A stretch of 64,000 nt of DNA from Agrocybe praecox (Eukaryota; Basidiomycota; Agaricomycetes; Agaricales; Agrocybaceae). Position 1 is the stretch's first letter, and the number at the start of each line of letters is the position of its first letter. Positions 35,267 to 46,575 of this stretch are shown here, one piece after another. A model generated the notes under the pieces. That model had not been told where the DNA came from. It saw nothing but the letters and a program-made list of their open reading frames with translations, and did no database searches. The position numbers were made by a program, and so were the translations under genes. The stretch covers positions 1 through 64,000 of the forward strand of contig OZ024853.1 of NCBI GenBank assembly GCA_964017145.1. Direction: 5' to 3'.

Positions 35267-35551
35267 TTACTAATTTTAGAAAATTAAATAAGAAGAGGCT
35301 AGTATAAGTGATCTAAGTTAAATAAATAAATATACTTACTTTTGTTAAATTTTTATCGCTTCTTAAATATTAATCTTTTTATTCCGTTTTTATAATTTGT
35401 AAAGCAATTCAAAATAACAACTATTATTCTGCTGAAAAAACGGAATAAAATAAAGGTAAAAAGGAAGAAAAATAAATATTAAGCGTAAAATAAAAACCGA
35501 ATACAAATATAACCGCTCAATTAATAAAATTAATTAAGTGAGAATTCTGTT

Positions 35552-36283
35552 ATGATGGAAAATATTATAAAAATAGTTATTAGATTCTATAATCTAAATC
35601 GAAGATATGCTTATTATGTGAAGGGGTTGGCTTTAGCTCTTTTTATTTTTGCTGCTTTAGGTACGGTATTGGAATTTGGGATTTTTTATTTGGAATTTAA
35701 ATTCTTCTCTATAGTTTTTAGTATTGCATTTATTGGTTTTGTTATTAAAGATAATTTTATATTGAAAGATTCGGTGGAAAAATTTTACGTGTTTATTTTG
35801 AGTTTTGTTATTGATTTTATTTTTAGTTTTGTCGTTATTGTTGGATGCTTAGTGTATTTTTTTTTCTACTTGGAGGTTGGTTATATTGAGGATAAGGTTT
35901 GGGCTGATGTGGATAGTTTTAAGGATTTAAATTGTGTTCTATTAGCTAAGGGTGGTTTTAAAGGATTTAGTAGATTTAGAGGTCAAATTAGAGTTGTATC
36001 TAATTTAGCTAGTGATAAGTTTAATTTAAATATTAAGGATATTATTAATAATTACGGTTATTATGATAACTACTTAAAGTCTATTAATATTGTTAATGAT
36101 GATTTTATGATGGAGTATTATCCTGATTATGTGAATAATTTCAAATTTAGATCTTTTTTAAATTATTTAGATCCTATTATTATTACTAATAAGGTTTTAA
36201 TTATTAAATGTTTTATGCTTATTTCTAAGTATAATGATTTATGTAGTAAATTACTATTATATTCTTATATTTTAAATAAATAG
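35552..36283 (+). CDS. membrane-anchored N-terminal ORF of polymerase locus copy 2
   Basis: 243 codons, ATG start. Residues 20-120 form about four membrane helices, followed by a soluble part. YGYYDNYLKSINIVNDDFM and YLDPIIITNKVLIIKC match scattered pieces of copy 1, where they are broken. Codon use is richer in TTG, GTG and GTT than in the neighbouring cox1 and rnl ORFs, a sign of separate origin. By position this is upstream of an RNA polymerase domain in copy 1, so it may be its N-terminal extension or a separate plasmid ORF. The function is unknown. Confidence 0.5.
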   Translation: MMENIIKIVIRFYNLNRRYAYYVKGLALALFIFAALGTVLEFGIFYLEFKFFSIVFSIAFIGFVIKDNFILKDSVEKFYVFILSFVIDFIFSFVVIVGCLVYFFFYLEVGYIEDKVWADVDSFKDLNCVLLAKGGFKGFSRFRGQIRVVSNLASDKFNLNIKDIINNYGYYDNYLKSINIVNDDFMMEYYPDYVNNFKFRSFLNYLDPIIITNKVLIIKCFMLISKYNDLCSKLLLYSYILNK

Positions 36284-37114
36284 TTAATTATTACTTTGTT
36301 TAAGGATATTAACACTGTTAGAATGGAATTAATTGATGTTCTTAGAGAAATAGGAGCTGAGAATATTGATGTTAATGATTTATTAGAAAAGATTAATAAA
36401 AAGGTTAAAAAAAATATTAGATTCTACGGTAAATTTTAACTCTTGCCTTTGTTCTTAATTTTTATTATAAACTCTTGCCTCCTTTTTATTCCTAATGATG
36501 GTGTGGAGTTAATTAATAAGTTTCAAAATAAAGTGTATAAAGATCAAAGAGTTTTATTGAAATCGCTTAAGGATGTTTTAGGTAGATTCTCTTTAATTAC
36601 TGATTTATCTAAAAGTTTTAATGAAGACCACTTATCTGATAAAAATGAGACATTTATGGATAGTATTTTAAATAAATTAGCTAATATTGATATGAGTCAC
36701 GATGAATTATTTCAGATTCACAAATTAATTTCAGAATACTCTAATGAGGGTGTAATTCTTTCAAGTAAGGAAACTAATTTAACCGCGAATTCTTATATTT
36801 ATCAAAAAGCTAGAGAAATATTGATTAAACCTAATATAAGCGATGAAAATAAACAAATTTTATTAGAAACCTTTATTCTTAACTATGAAAAAGAGTTTAC
36901 TTTAAACGTTATTTGAAACAAGGTTGATAATTTAAGCGATTTTAAACTTTTAACTAAATTCTTTAAACTTTCTACTCCTGCTTTTGCTTCCAGAGTAGAA
37001 GCTTTTATTAATAATAACAAAAAAAGAACAAAAAAAATGAAGTATTGAGGTTTTATATTTAAAAGTATAGATGACAATTTTGTATTAACATTAAAAAAAA
37101 TAGAAAGTAATTAA
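36284..37114 (+). pseudogene. continuation of polymerase locus copy 2, frame-broken and lacking the catalytic domain
   Basis: After a UAA at about 36283 the same frame continues (LITLFKDINTVRMELIDVL..., 36287-36440), matching copy 1 (LINDLNATRKEILGYINEL). A short hairpin repeat (about 36440-36495) separates it from a second block running to 37114 with two UGA-Trp codons: SHDELFQIHKLISEY, DENKQILLETFI and LSTPAFASRVEAFI, each paralleled in copy 1. The segment corresponding to 33000-33240 of copy 1 and the whole catalytic domain are missing. rnl begins about 90 bp later. Confidence 0.6.
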
Positions 37115-38108
37115 AAGGGGTTATTAAGGAACAAAAAAGCAAATTTATAAAAAAGGAAGTATATACTAAAAGCTTAAATTGTTTGATCTTTATTATTAAC
37201 ATAGTAGATAATTAAAGAAAAAATAAATATTTAGACTGAAAGGTTTAGAATATATTAAGCGATCCTAAGGAAAACCTTTATAAAAAAAACTTCCTGAAGT
37301 AAAACATTTTATTAAGGAAAGGAAAGGAAATCAACCGAGACTCCGAAAGTAATGGTGAGTGAAATCGGATTAGCCTAAATTAGAAACTAAAAAAAACTTC
37401 TCGCCTTTTTTTTGTGTAAAAAAAAAAAAAAAGGTGAGAAGTTATAAAAATATATATAACTTGAAATCTTATTAAGCCGATAAAAATTTAATTATAGTAT
37501 TAAATTTGAAAATTATTTATTCTTTTGCCCTAGACTTATTTTTTTTTTCTCCTTTTTATATTTATTCATATAATTATAAAAATAAAGCCAAAATACGTAA
37601 GCAAAGCTATAAAGTAAATAATTATAAATTAATTCATGTAATTATAGACAATAAAAGGTATTCGAGTCCTGTAGGGTTATATAAACCACTAATTATTTGT
37701 ATATTTACAGTAGACTTTCTCCTTTTTAATTTAAATTTTGTAAAAGTCTAAAAAGCTAAAACAAAAGATAAACACTAAAAAAGAAAAGAGTAGTGTAAAA
37801 ATATAAAAAGTACGATGAGAGTTAACTTGTCGGAAAAAAGGGGAACCATCCTCTAAGGCTAAGTATTATAAATTTAGCAATAGCGAAAAGTACTGTAAAG
37901 GAAAAATTTGAAAAGAAAGTAGTATACTAAAAGTGGAAAAGTTTTATATATACTCGTTTATGTTTAAAATCTAATCGAAAGAATAGTAATAAAATTAAAA
38001 CGCAAATAATAAAATCTTTCTGCAGTGAAATAGAACGTGAATTAGTAACTCTATAAGCAGTCGAAATCTAAAAAAAATAGATAACGGCGTACCTTTTGCA
38101 TAATGGGT

Positions 38109-39442
38109 GAATTGCTTGCCCATCTGAATTGAAAAATTCAAACTAAAACTGACTCATGACCTAAAAGGTCGGTATTATTTCTTTTTATCTTTTTTCTCCT
38201 TTTTATTCTTCAGTTTCTTATTTTATTATTATATAAATAAGAATAAACAGAATAAAAAGGAAGCAAAAGATAAAATTAAAAATAATGCTAACGGTGAACC
38301 CTAAAGAAATGTAAATTATATGGGAATACCGTGGGAAGCTGTAAATCGTAGGAATAACTTTTTTTATTCTATTTGCTCAAAATTTTTTTTTACCTTTTGT
38401 ATTTGCTTTAAGCTTTTACAAAAGGAGGCAAAAATTAATAATAAGAAGAAAAAAATAGAAAAGAAGAGGCAGTAAGTTTGAATTTTACCTAAACTTATAC
38501 TTTTTATTAGCCCTGTAACGACTGATTCGAAAGAAGAGACTGATTAACAGACCTTTAGACACTTAAATTTTTCCTAATAGAAGATAAATTTAAATAATAA
38601 AAAGGAAAATATAAAATCGGTAACACGTCAGCACTCAAAAATTCCAAAAAATTAAGGGGGAGATGTCAAGGAATTTTTAAATAAATGTAACAACTATTAA
38701 TAGCAACAAAAATGATTAAATTATCTAATTATGCTAAGCACAAAAATTTTTATAAGATTTTATAGAAAATCTCCTAAATTTGGTTTAACACTTACAAAAG
38801 AATTAGAAGAAATAATTTTAGGTTTAATGTTAGGAGATTTATTTGCAGAGAAAAGAAAAGAAAAATCTAATACTAGATTACAGTTTAAACAATCTAAAAA
38901 AAATTTAGTTTATATTGAACACTTATTTTCTCTCTTTAAAGAGTTTTGTAACGCCTTACCTAAAGAAAGTTTATCAATAGATAAAAGACCAGGTAAGAAG
39001 GAACTAAATATTTCAGTAAAATTTTGAACTTTGAGTTTACCTTGTTTTAATAAATTCAGAGAAATGTTTTATAAAGATGGTATAAAAATTATACCTGCAA
39101 ATTTAGAGGAAATAATCACAGCTAGAAGTTTAGCTTATTGGATTATGGATGATGGATACAAAAGTCAAAATGGGTTTTACTTATGCACAGAATCTTACAC
39201 TAATGAAGAAAATCTTAAATTATGTCAAATACTTAAAAATAAGTTTAATTTAGATTGTGGAGTTCATAAACATACTAATGGACAAAGACTTTATATCTTC
39301 AGTAGCTCTAAGAAAACTTTAGTAGATTTAGTAAAACCTTATATGATAGATCATTTTAAATATAAAATAGCCCACCCCCCCCTAACATTTTTATTGAGTT
39401 GAAGGTATAGTCTAATCCAATATGAAAGTATTGGTATAAATG
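38109..39442 (+). mobile_element. rnl intron 1, group I
   Basis: 1334 bp inside the domain II block AATGGGT-CAGCAAG (E. coli 570s region by landmark). The exon ends in T and the intron in G. Core-like blocks: AACGGTGAACCCTAAAG (38289), GGTAACACGTCAGC (38618), GAAGGTATAGTCTAATCC (39402). A hairpin repeat lies at 38185-38280. Confidence 0.85.
38731..39402 (+). CDS. LAGLIDADG_2-type endonuclease of rnl intron 1
   Basis: 223 residues with ATG start and one UGA (39025) as Trp (VKFWTLSLPCF). The motifs are EEIILGLMLGDLFAEKR, then LQFKQS, and LAYWIMDDGYKSQNG with LCTESYT. The GD and DDG acidic centres are conserved. It is a free-standing intron ORF, not fused to an exon. It is probably active. Confidence 0.88.
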
Positions 39443-41595
39443 CAGCAAGTTAATAGGAGTAGCAAGGATAAAACCTTAGCGAAAGCGACTGAATTAGATT
39501 AAAATTAAATTGGATAATACTATTACATAATCAAAGTGAATACGTTTTTATGTTGTAGTAAAATTAAATTTAATATACTAGTGTTGGGTAAGTTACTTCT
39601 ATTAGACCCGAAGCCAGGTGATCTTACCAAGACCAGATTATAATGGATCGAACGGTTGAATGTTGCATAATTCTCCGAAGAGTTTTGGTAAGCGGTGAAA
39701 TGCCAATCTGACCTGGTGCTAGCTGGTTTTCTACCGAAACATATTTAAGTATGATGTCTACCTAATAAATTTATGAAGGTACAGCAAGGCGATTCCCAAC
39801 GAATTTAGAATAAGTAACCCTTAGTTTAAATAAGTTCAGGTTGCGGGGATCTAGAAAATCTTACCTTTGGAAGCGAATCTCGGAATTACATAAATTGATG
39901 GTAGATATTCAGACTGCTCATGCTAAGTTGGGCAGTCAAGACGGAAACAGCCGAGAACACTGATCAAGGTCCCAAATGATTGTTAAGTGAAATTAAGGAC
40001 GTAGCAATATCGAATACAGCTGTGAAGTGAGCCTGGCAGTCGCTACTTATAATGATCGTACGTAACAACGCATCAGCAGTATTATTGAAATATATAAATG
40101 ATAGTGGCGCCGAAAATTTAACGGGTCTTAAACAATCAACCGATATCGTGTTGGTTTTAATTAGAATACTTGTTAACTTGTGTAGTAAATAATGCTAAAA
40201 GTAAAAAAAAAATTCTAAATAAAATCTAGGTAGTAGAACATTCAGTTTAACTGTTTATTAAATAGTGTTTCATTATTTATTAGGTAACTGAAGAGAGAAT
40301 GCTGACATGAGTAACGTAAAAAATTCCTTATAATGGAATTCGCCGAATACGAAAGGGTTGCAAATTTGAAAGGTTAAACCGTTTTGTGTTAATGCGGCCT
40401 CTAAGGACCATAGCAATAGCTTTGGCTGATGAGTTTATAATAGAAAGTCCAAAAATTAAAAATTGGACCAGGAAAATAATATTATAAGAATCTATCTTTT
40501 TTTAGTTAGATTACTACCGTACCCTAAACCGACACAGGTTCGTAAGTAGAGAATACTAAGGCGTAGAGCTAAAAGTTGTTAAGGAACTCGGCAAGTTCAC
40601 CTCATAAGTTTGACAACAAGAGGTACCTATTACTTTAATTATTTTATTCTAGGTAGATTTGAAAGAATAACTTAGTTTAATTTTAAAGTTAGGTGGCACA
40701 GAATCGGAGGCCCCGACTGTTTACTAAAAACACAACACAGTGCAATCATTAATATGGTAGTATACTGTGTGAAATTTGCCCAATGCCATTAATATAAGAG
40801 AAGTTATGTTTAATGTGACTAATCGAAAATCTGGTTAATAGCGGTCTTAACTATGAGGATCCTAAGGTAGCAAAATCAGTTGGCCATTAAATGTGGTCCG
40901 GTATCAATAATGTAACGATGGTCTCACTGTCTCTACAACTTGCTCAGTGAAATTGAATTACGCGTGCAGATGCGCGTTGCCTCCAGGGGGACGGGAAACT
41001 TAAATTAACCTGGAGAAGAAATTGCGACTAGATAAGTTTATTTAAACAATGAGGTGAAAACCCTCCCTATAATCCATTATTTGAGCTCTAATTAGCATGC
41101 GATTTAGTAATAGTATAGCATGAAGCCTAATAAATTATAATTAACAGAGCTAGTAATCTAAGGACAATGTAATGTGAATTCACGATGAAGTGTAACTATT
41201 TAAGTAGAAAAATCTTCCCGCATTTTTTCTTTATGGATCAGTAGTAATAGTACATATAGTGAAGTCCTAAGGATTACAAAAAGGTGTTTAGGTAAAAACT
41301 AGGTAAGCCCATTAATGACCTAATAATGCTTTAATTTATATATTAAGTTAAAAGCGAAATGGAGGTTCTACCTGTGAAGGAGAATAACCATTAGTGGGTA
41401 AAGGATTTTCAAAAAAGCGAAGGTCTTATTGTAATGATAAGGATAGGTTATAATTAACTAATCTGAAAGGATGCCTACTTTGAAATGGTGTAAGTATATA
41501 TTAGAATCCTTATTAATGTAGGGAAAAAGTTAGCAATAGAAAAACATTTTTGTATTAAGCAGCAGCTAACAAAAAAAAAAAACTTAAAACAAAAA

Positions 41596-42486
41596 ATGGA
41601 TAAACTAAACAAAAAAGTAAAAATAGATATTTTGGTAAATTCTCTTGATATTTTACAACCTTGGCAAATAACTGGATTAACCGAAGGTGAAGGTGGTTTT
41701 TATTGCTCCATATTAAAGACAGGATCTAAAAATGAAGATAAAGCGTTTAGAGTTAAATTAGAATTCAAAATAGTTCAAAAAAGTCATTCTGAAAATGTTT
41801 TAATAAAAACACAGAAATATTTCTCTTGTGGTAGTGTTGTATTAGATAATAGAAATACAGATACTAAAAAATATCATGTTACAGCCTTAAGCGATATTAT
41901 TAATATAATTATTCCACATTTCGATAATTTTCCTTGTCTAACTACTAAGTTCCTTAATTTTAGTGATTGAAAAGATATTGCTAAGATAATGGAAGCTAAA
42001 GAACATTTAACAAAAGAAGGTTTAGAAAAAATTAGAGAAATAAGCTCAAAAATGAATACTGGTAGAACTAACAGTGATAAATATAACTTTTTAAGTGAAT
42101 CTTTAAGACTAGACTCTAATGGAATTATTCAAAAAAATTTACCTGAGCATTGGGTTCAAACTTTTATAGATGGAGAAGGTATGTTCTATAACTATATTAA
42201 AACAGAAGATAATAAAGTAACAGTTGATTCCTCAATGGAAATAGCTCAAGCTAATCATGATGTTTTAGTTTTATTAGCTATCAAACAATTTTTTAACGCT
42301 GGTTATATCAAACCTAAATATAATATGAGTTCAATAACTGAATGCTTAAATTCACGAAGTGTTAACAGATTTATAATCCGAGACACGAAAAATATTATAG
42401 AATTTGTTAATAAATACCCAATGTTAACTAGAAAACAACTAGATTTCCTTGATTCTCTTGCCTTTGTTCTTAATTTTTATTCTTAA
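41596..42486 (+). CDS. LAGLIDADG endonuclease of rnl group II intron, 3' truncated by repeat
   Basis: Two motifs: WQITGLTEGEGGFY (about residue 22) and WVQTFIDGEGMFY (about residue 185 of the joined frame). UGA at 41968 is Trp in FSDWKDIAKIM. The frame runs into a hairpin repeat (42461-42523) at the equivalent of LDFLDSL and stops at 42486. The expected C-terminal text continues beyond it in another frame (NMGEHKNPEGLAQILNIK). So the last 30 residues or so are lost. Catalytic motifs remain, activity doubtful. Confidence 0.82.
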
Positions 42487-42523
42487 TTAAAATTAAGAAT
42501 AAAAACGAGGCTAGAGCAAAGGG
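42461..42523 (+). repeat. hairpin repeat inserted in rnl intron ORF
   Basis: CTCTTGCCTTTGTTC ... TTAATTAAAATTAA ... AGCAAAGGGG, the same palindrome as in 32160-32240 and 259-322. It splits the C-terminal end of the LAGLIDADG gene. Confidence 0.85.
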
Positions 42524-43431
42524 GAAAAACAAAAGTTGATTTAAAAAACATGGGAGAACATAAAAATCCTGAAGGATTAGCTCAAATTCTAAATATTAAA
42601 GCTAGCATGAATTCTAAGAGAGACGAACAATAAAAACAAAAGTATCTTTTTCAAAGCTTCGCAACTTTTTTTTTGTCTTTAGCTAATATCTTTAAATAGA
42701 ATAAAGCAAGGCGAAATACTAATTTAAATACTTATGCTTGAGCTGTATGCGATGAAAGTCGCACGTACAGTTCTTAGAGGATGTTATTATAGAAATATAT
42801 AACGGTGCCTCAACAGACCCTATGCAGCTTTACTGTAGTTAGTTATCATGTGAATCTAGAACAATCTAGTTTAATAGAAAATAGGTATTGCTCAACAGAG
42901 CTTCTGGAAACCTTAAAAACTAAATTGGGTTCGTATTTACCTTTAAATTAAAAAAATAAGGGAGAGTTGACTAATTGGCAGTTTGACTGGGGCGGTCGTC
43001 TTTAATAGAGTAGCAAAGTACATCCAAATATTTAAATAAAAACAAATCAAAAGTTTATTATTTTTGGTAATTCTAATAAGATAACCTATTTTTTTAAGTG
43101 TTTGCTTTCTTATTTTTATTTTTTTAAAATAAGAATAAAAAAAAGTGATTAACTTATTTTAGTAGGTTTTTCTTAAATTATTTTTTATAAATCTTATAAG
43201 GTATAGCTAGAAATTGAATGGAGATCAATCAACCAGTGAAGGGTTGTGTAGAGCTCAATGGCGGTAAGCATACTTAACTGAAAGACTCAAAAGTCGCACA
43301 GATACGTAAGTAGGGCATAGTGACCCCTCGCTATAGTATGGGATAGACGGGGATCAATTAATAAAAGTTACGCTAGGGATAACAGGCTGATAGCCGACGA
43401 GAGTACACATTGTCTCGGCTGATTGGCACCT

Positions 43432-43834
43432 CCTAGTATGATCTCTATTTTTTTTTTTTTTTTTAGGTTAAATAAATATTTTTTTTTACAGCAGAAACGA
43501 GATAAACTAAAAAAATAAAAATTAGGTTTAAACATCGGGGATTTTTAATGGTGACATTAAATTAGCAGTTGGCTATTTGCTGGAACACCCTTATAGCTTT
43601 CAATACTACATATTTAAATCTTATTTTAGATATCTAGTTATAATTTGTTAGATTGGGCTATCAGCAGGGAAGTTATTAGTTTAGGTAAAACTAACCGTTA
43701 AAATTTTAACCCCTCAACGATCTCACGCCAAGATCCAGAGCTTTACCAATCTACTCTTGGTACTGGATTAAGATATGATCTAAACTTAACTTAAAGGTTA
43801 AGAAAATTAGTTTTTAATTTAACTAATTTAAACG
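43432..43834 (+). mobile_element. rnl intron 3, small group I at the L2500 site
   Basis: 403 bp, no ORF, between TTGGCACCT and CGATGTCGACTCATC, the L2500-type site. Core: GGCTATTTGCTGGAAC (43571), GCTATCAGCAGGGAAG (43657), CCCCTCAACGATCTC (43711), AAGATATGATCTAAAC (43772). The U/G rule is kept. Confidence 0.87.
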
Positions 43835-44235
43835 CGATGTCGACTCATCCTATCCTCCGGGGGTAGAAGCTTGGAAGGGTTCGGCTGTTCGCCGAATAAA
43901 AGGGTACGTGAGTTGGGTTTAATACGACGTGAGTCAGTATGGTCCCTATCTTCTGGTGGGAAAATTAGTAAAAGGGGGCAGACCTTCTAGTACGAAAGGA
44001 TCAATAGGCTGTGTTTCTCTAGTGTACCAATTGTTATATATTAATGTAAGGGACTCTTTATTTTCTCCTACCTGTAGGTTGTTAATTTGATAAAGTCCTT
44101 TTTTTTTGTTTCTCGCAATAGCGGTTATTAGAAAAAGGGTAACATTAATTGTTTTGCATAGTTGGGTAGCCACAAACATAATAGATAAGTGCTGAATGTC
44201 TATAAAGCAAGAATCTAACCCCTAGATACTAATAG

Positions 44236-45031
44236 CTTTATTTTTATTTTGGTTTTAAGTTTGTTTGTATTTTTGCCTCATTTTTATTCTTATTTGTATA
44301 ACAATAAAAATCAGAACAAAAGGAGCCTTAACCCTATTTAGGGTAAAAAACGGAATAAAAACATCGTTTTTTTTTCAGAATAGTTGCTTTTGTATTTGCA
44401 TAAGCAAAGACTAAAGTAAGTAAAGATATAAACTACTTATAAAATAAGGTAAAATATAAAGCATAATTAAGAAATAGATTATTTCTAGATAGGCTACAAA
44501 TGTACGTATTGTAAAATATTTAGTTTAGTAGTACTAATTTTCAAAAAAACTCAATGTTAATAGTTGTTATTTATTCTTTTTTCTCTTTTTTTATACAGCA
44601 CCTTCTTTTTACTCTTGCCTTTGTTCTTTTTTTTTATTCTTATTTAAATACTTTTGCCTACCTCCTTTGCTTTTACCTTTTTTTTCTTAAAAAAATAGAG
44701 CAAAGGCAAAAGTTAGGAGAAAAAAACTACGTTTTTTTTTACAGCCCTTAAAGGGTTAAAAAAAAAAACGGAATCGGATTCCGATTCGGAATCGGAATAA
44801 AAACATCGTTTTTTTTTAGCTGATGACTCTAAGACATAAGCGGAGGAGATTAAAAAGGAACTTTGATTTTTAAATTACCTTAAACCCGTCTTTTACTCTA
44901 GCCTCTGTTATAAAAAGGGATTAATATTTTTGTTTTAATCTGATTAAAACCGAGGCTTCGAGAAAAGGAGAAATTTGAATTAGTGCTAGAAAAATTTTAA
45001 GGATTACTTGGCAGTATATTGAGCTAATTGT
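44236..45031. other. spacer with repeats
   Basis: Hairpins at 44275-44410 and 44560-44720, and CGGAATCGGATTCCGATTCGGAATCG (about 44770-44795), a nested tandem of the CGGAAT core. No gene. Open frames are repeat translations. Confidence 0.55.
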
Positions 45032-45106
45032 AGGTCTTATGGCTGAGTGGTTGAAGCGAGGTACTGTTAATACTTTTTACAGAGGTTCGAATCCTCTTAA
45101 GGCCTC
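45032..45106 (+). tRNA. trnN: tRNA-Asn (GUU)
   Basis: The acceptor AGGTCTT pairs with AAGGCCT. The stem AGGTA/TACTT carries the loop CTGTTAA. The T arm is AGAGGTTCGAATCCTCT. Confidence 0.9.
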
Positions 45107-45990
45107 TATTTTTTGTTTATTAATAGTTTATTTTAGATCTTGCTTGTTTCTTTTTTTTAGTTGGCTTTGCCTTAGTGCAAATGCAAAAGTTAGGAGTAAA
45201 AAAAACGAAGTTTATTCCGATTCCGAATCCGATTCGGAATAAAAACGAAGCTTTTTTTAGCTGAGGACTTTTAGAAAAAAGACCAAAAATTTTTTAAAAG
45301 TAGAAGAATATTTTTAAATTTTAAAGATTTGTATTGATTGTATTTATTAGTAGCATTGCAATTAAATCAGTAAAACTGAAAAAGTCAATAAAATAACACG
45401 ACCGAAATGTCGTTAAACTACAGTTTTATTACCTTTTTATTTAAAAATTTTTTTATTTTTCGCGAGCAGCGAGCGTAAAAAATAAACGACCTAAGGTAAT
45501 AAAGCGCTCGCTGCGCGAGCAGCGAGTTTCGGTTTTTTTTAGTTTTTTTTAGGTCTTTTGTCTTTGCTTTATGTTTTTTTTTTTTTTAGTTTTTGTTTTT
45601 TGGTCTTTTGTCTTTGTTTTATGTTTTTTTTATTCTTATATTTTGTTTTTTTGTGTCTTTTGTCTTTGCTTTATGCTAAAGACAAAAGCAAAGAAAAAAA
45701 AAAAAAGCAAAGAAGAAAAAAATAAGAACAAATACAAAAGCAACCCTTGTTTGATTTTTTTTATTCTTTTGTTTTTTTTAGAAGAAATAAAACAAAATAG
45801 GGCTGTTAAAAAAAACCAAATAAAAAAAGCTAAAGCTTTTTTTTTAAGGTTTTTTTATATTCCTTTCTTATTCTTAATTTTATTATGAATAAGAAATGGG
45901 GGGATAAAACAAAATAAAAGGACCGCGAACGTCTTGAAACTAGCATTAAGATTAAATACTGTACAAACAGTTCAAACAATTATAACAAGC
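45107..45990. other. spacer with GC-rich hairpin and repeats
   Basis: TTATTCCGATTCCGAATCCG tandem cores (45211-45240), the GCGAGCAGCGAG cluster (45461-45526), and long (CTTTTGTCTTTG) inverted repeats around 45550-45700. No gene. Confidence 0.6.
45461..45526. repeat. G+C-rich foldback cluster
   Basis: GCGAGCAGCGAGCG at 45462 and, 30 bases on, CTCGCTGC-GCGA-GCAGCGAG (45507-45526), an 8-bp hairpin. The outer flanks TTTTATTACC and GGTAATAAAG also pair. It contrasts strongly with the very low G+C of the surroundings. Related CTCGC..GCGAG pieces occur near 49908, 50150, 59743 and 63889. Confidence 0.7.
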
Positions 45991-46575
45991 ATGAAAATTT
46001 TAGAAATGTTCAATATAGAATTATCTTTTTTAATTTGGTTTAAGGTTTTATTTTTATTATTTATTTTTTGTGTTAATGTGGTATTATTATTAAAGGAATT
46101 TAAAGATAAGGACATTAAATATTTAGAGGCAGGATTTAGGCAAAAAATTCAATCTTTTACCTCTGTTCGAAGCCTCGCAGCCTTTTCCCTTTTTGGGGTT
46201 ACAAGGTCAAATTGGGTGGCAAGAGAAAAAGATTTAAGTGATAACGCTCCAGAGAGAGATTTAGACTTAGACATAAAAAAATCTATTGTTGTAGACTGGG
46301 GTTGGTTTGAAACTCTTAGTGCTATAAAAAAATTAGCAGTTTCTTTACTTCTTTTTAATTCTGTATTGTTATCTTCATTAATAAGTATAATATTTATTTA
46401 CTATGGGGATATTTTACTTAAAAAATTTGATATAGAGAATAAATACCCTAAATTAGCCCAAATAATAAAAATAAGACGAAAATTTAGTAAATACTATTTT
46501 ATTTTTAATTGTTTAATGATTTTAGGTGTAATTATAACTGAAGGTGTGTTCAGTATTGCTATTTTAGCTTTATAG
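45991..46575 (+). CDS. hypothetical membrane protein orf194, related to orf140
   Basis: ATG start at 45991 (the frame is open from 45934). It has three or more membrane segments (residues about 10-35, 120-145 and 170-192). The segment SVRSLAAFSLFGV (DNA 46155-46206) is an in-frame hairpin-repeat insert. The C-terminus ENKYPKLAQIIKIRRKFSKY plus helix matches orf140 at 3.1-3.5 kb. Function is unknown. Two paralogues, both open, argue for a real family. Confidence 0.6.
   Translation: MKILEMFNIELSFLIWFKVLFLLFIFCVNVVLLLKEFKDKDIKYLEAGFRQKIQSFTSVRSLAAFSLFGVTRSNWVAREKDLSDNAPERDLDLDIKKSIVVDWGWFETLSAIKKLAVSLLLFNSVLLSSLISIIFIYYGDILLKKFDIENKYPKLAQIIKIRRKFSKYYFIFNCLMILGVIITEGVFSIAILAL

Larger units (their letters stand above)
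41022..42815 (+). mobile_element. rnl intron 2, group II with LAGLIDADG ORF
   Basis: 1794 bp. The 5' end is TTGCG (near the GTGCG consensus), the 3' end is ..CTCAAC/A (exact base ambiguous by one). Domain I text such as AAATGGAGGTTCTACCTGTG (41357) and a textbook domain V (AGCTGTATGCGATGAAAGTC then GCACGTACAGTT, 42740-42774) identify a group II intron. It lies in the GAAGAAAGACCCTATGC region of the peptidyl-transferase domain. No reverse transcriptase. Confidence 0.87.
37200..44235 (+). rRNA. rnl: large subunit ribosomal RNA, four exons
   Basis: Exons are about 37200-38108, 39443-41021, 42816-43431 and 43835-44235. Landmarks: CCGAGACTCCGAAAGTAATGG (about 37337), GGCGTACCTTTTGCATAATGG (38085), AGACCCGAAGCCAGGTGATC (39604), GATCCTAAGGTAGCAAAAT (40858), CAGTGAAATTGAATTACG (40946), ACCCTATGCAGCTTTACTG (42818), TTACGCTAGGGATAACAGG (43369), CGATGTCGACTCATCC (43835), TAGTACGAAAGGATC (43989). 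The last includes the sarcin-ricin-like end. Both outer ends are approximate. Variable regions hold A/T-rich inserts, for example 43050-43200. All introns interrupt highly conserved functional regions. Confidence 0.93.

Noticed and set aside
43946..44179. 77-codon minus-strand frame
   Set aside because: Antisense of the conserved rnl 3' domain.
45370..45440. tRNA-like fold (AAAACTG/CAGTTTT arms with a GAC/GTC hairpin)
   Set aside because: No D or T arm and no 7-base anticodon loop; probably chance pairing.
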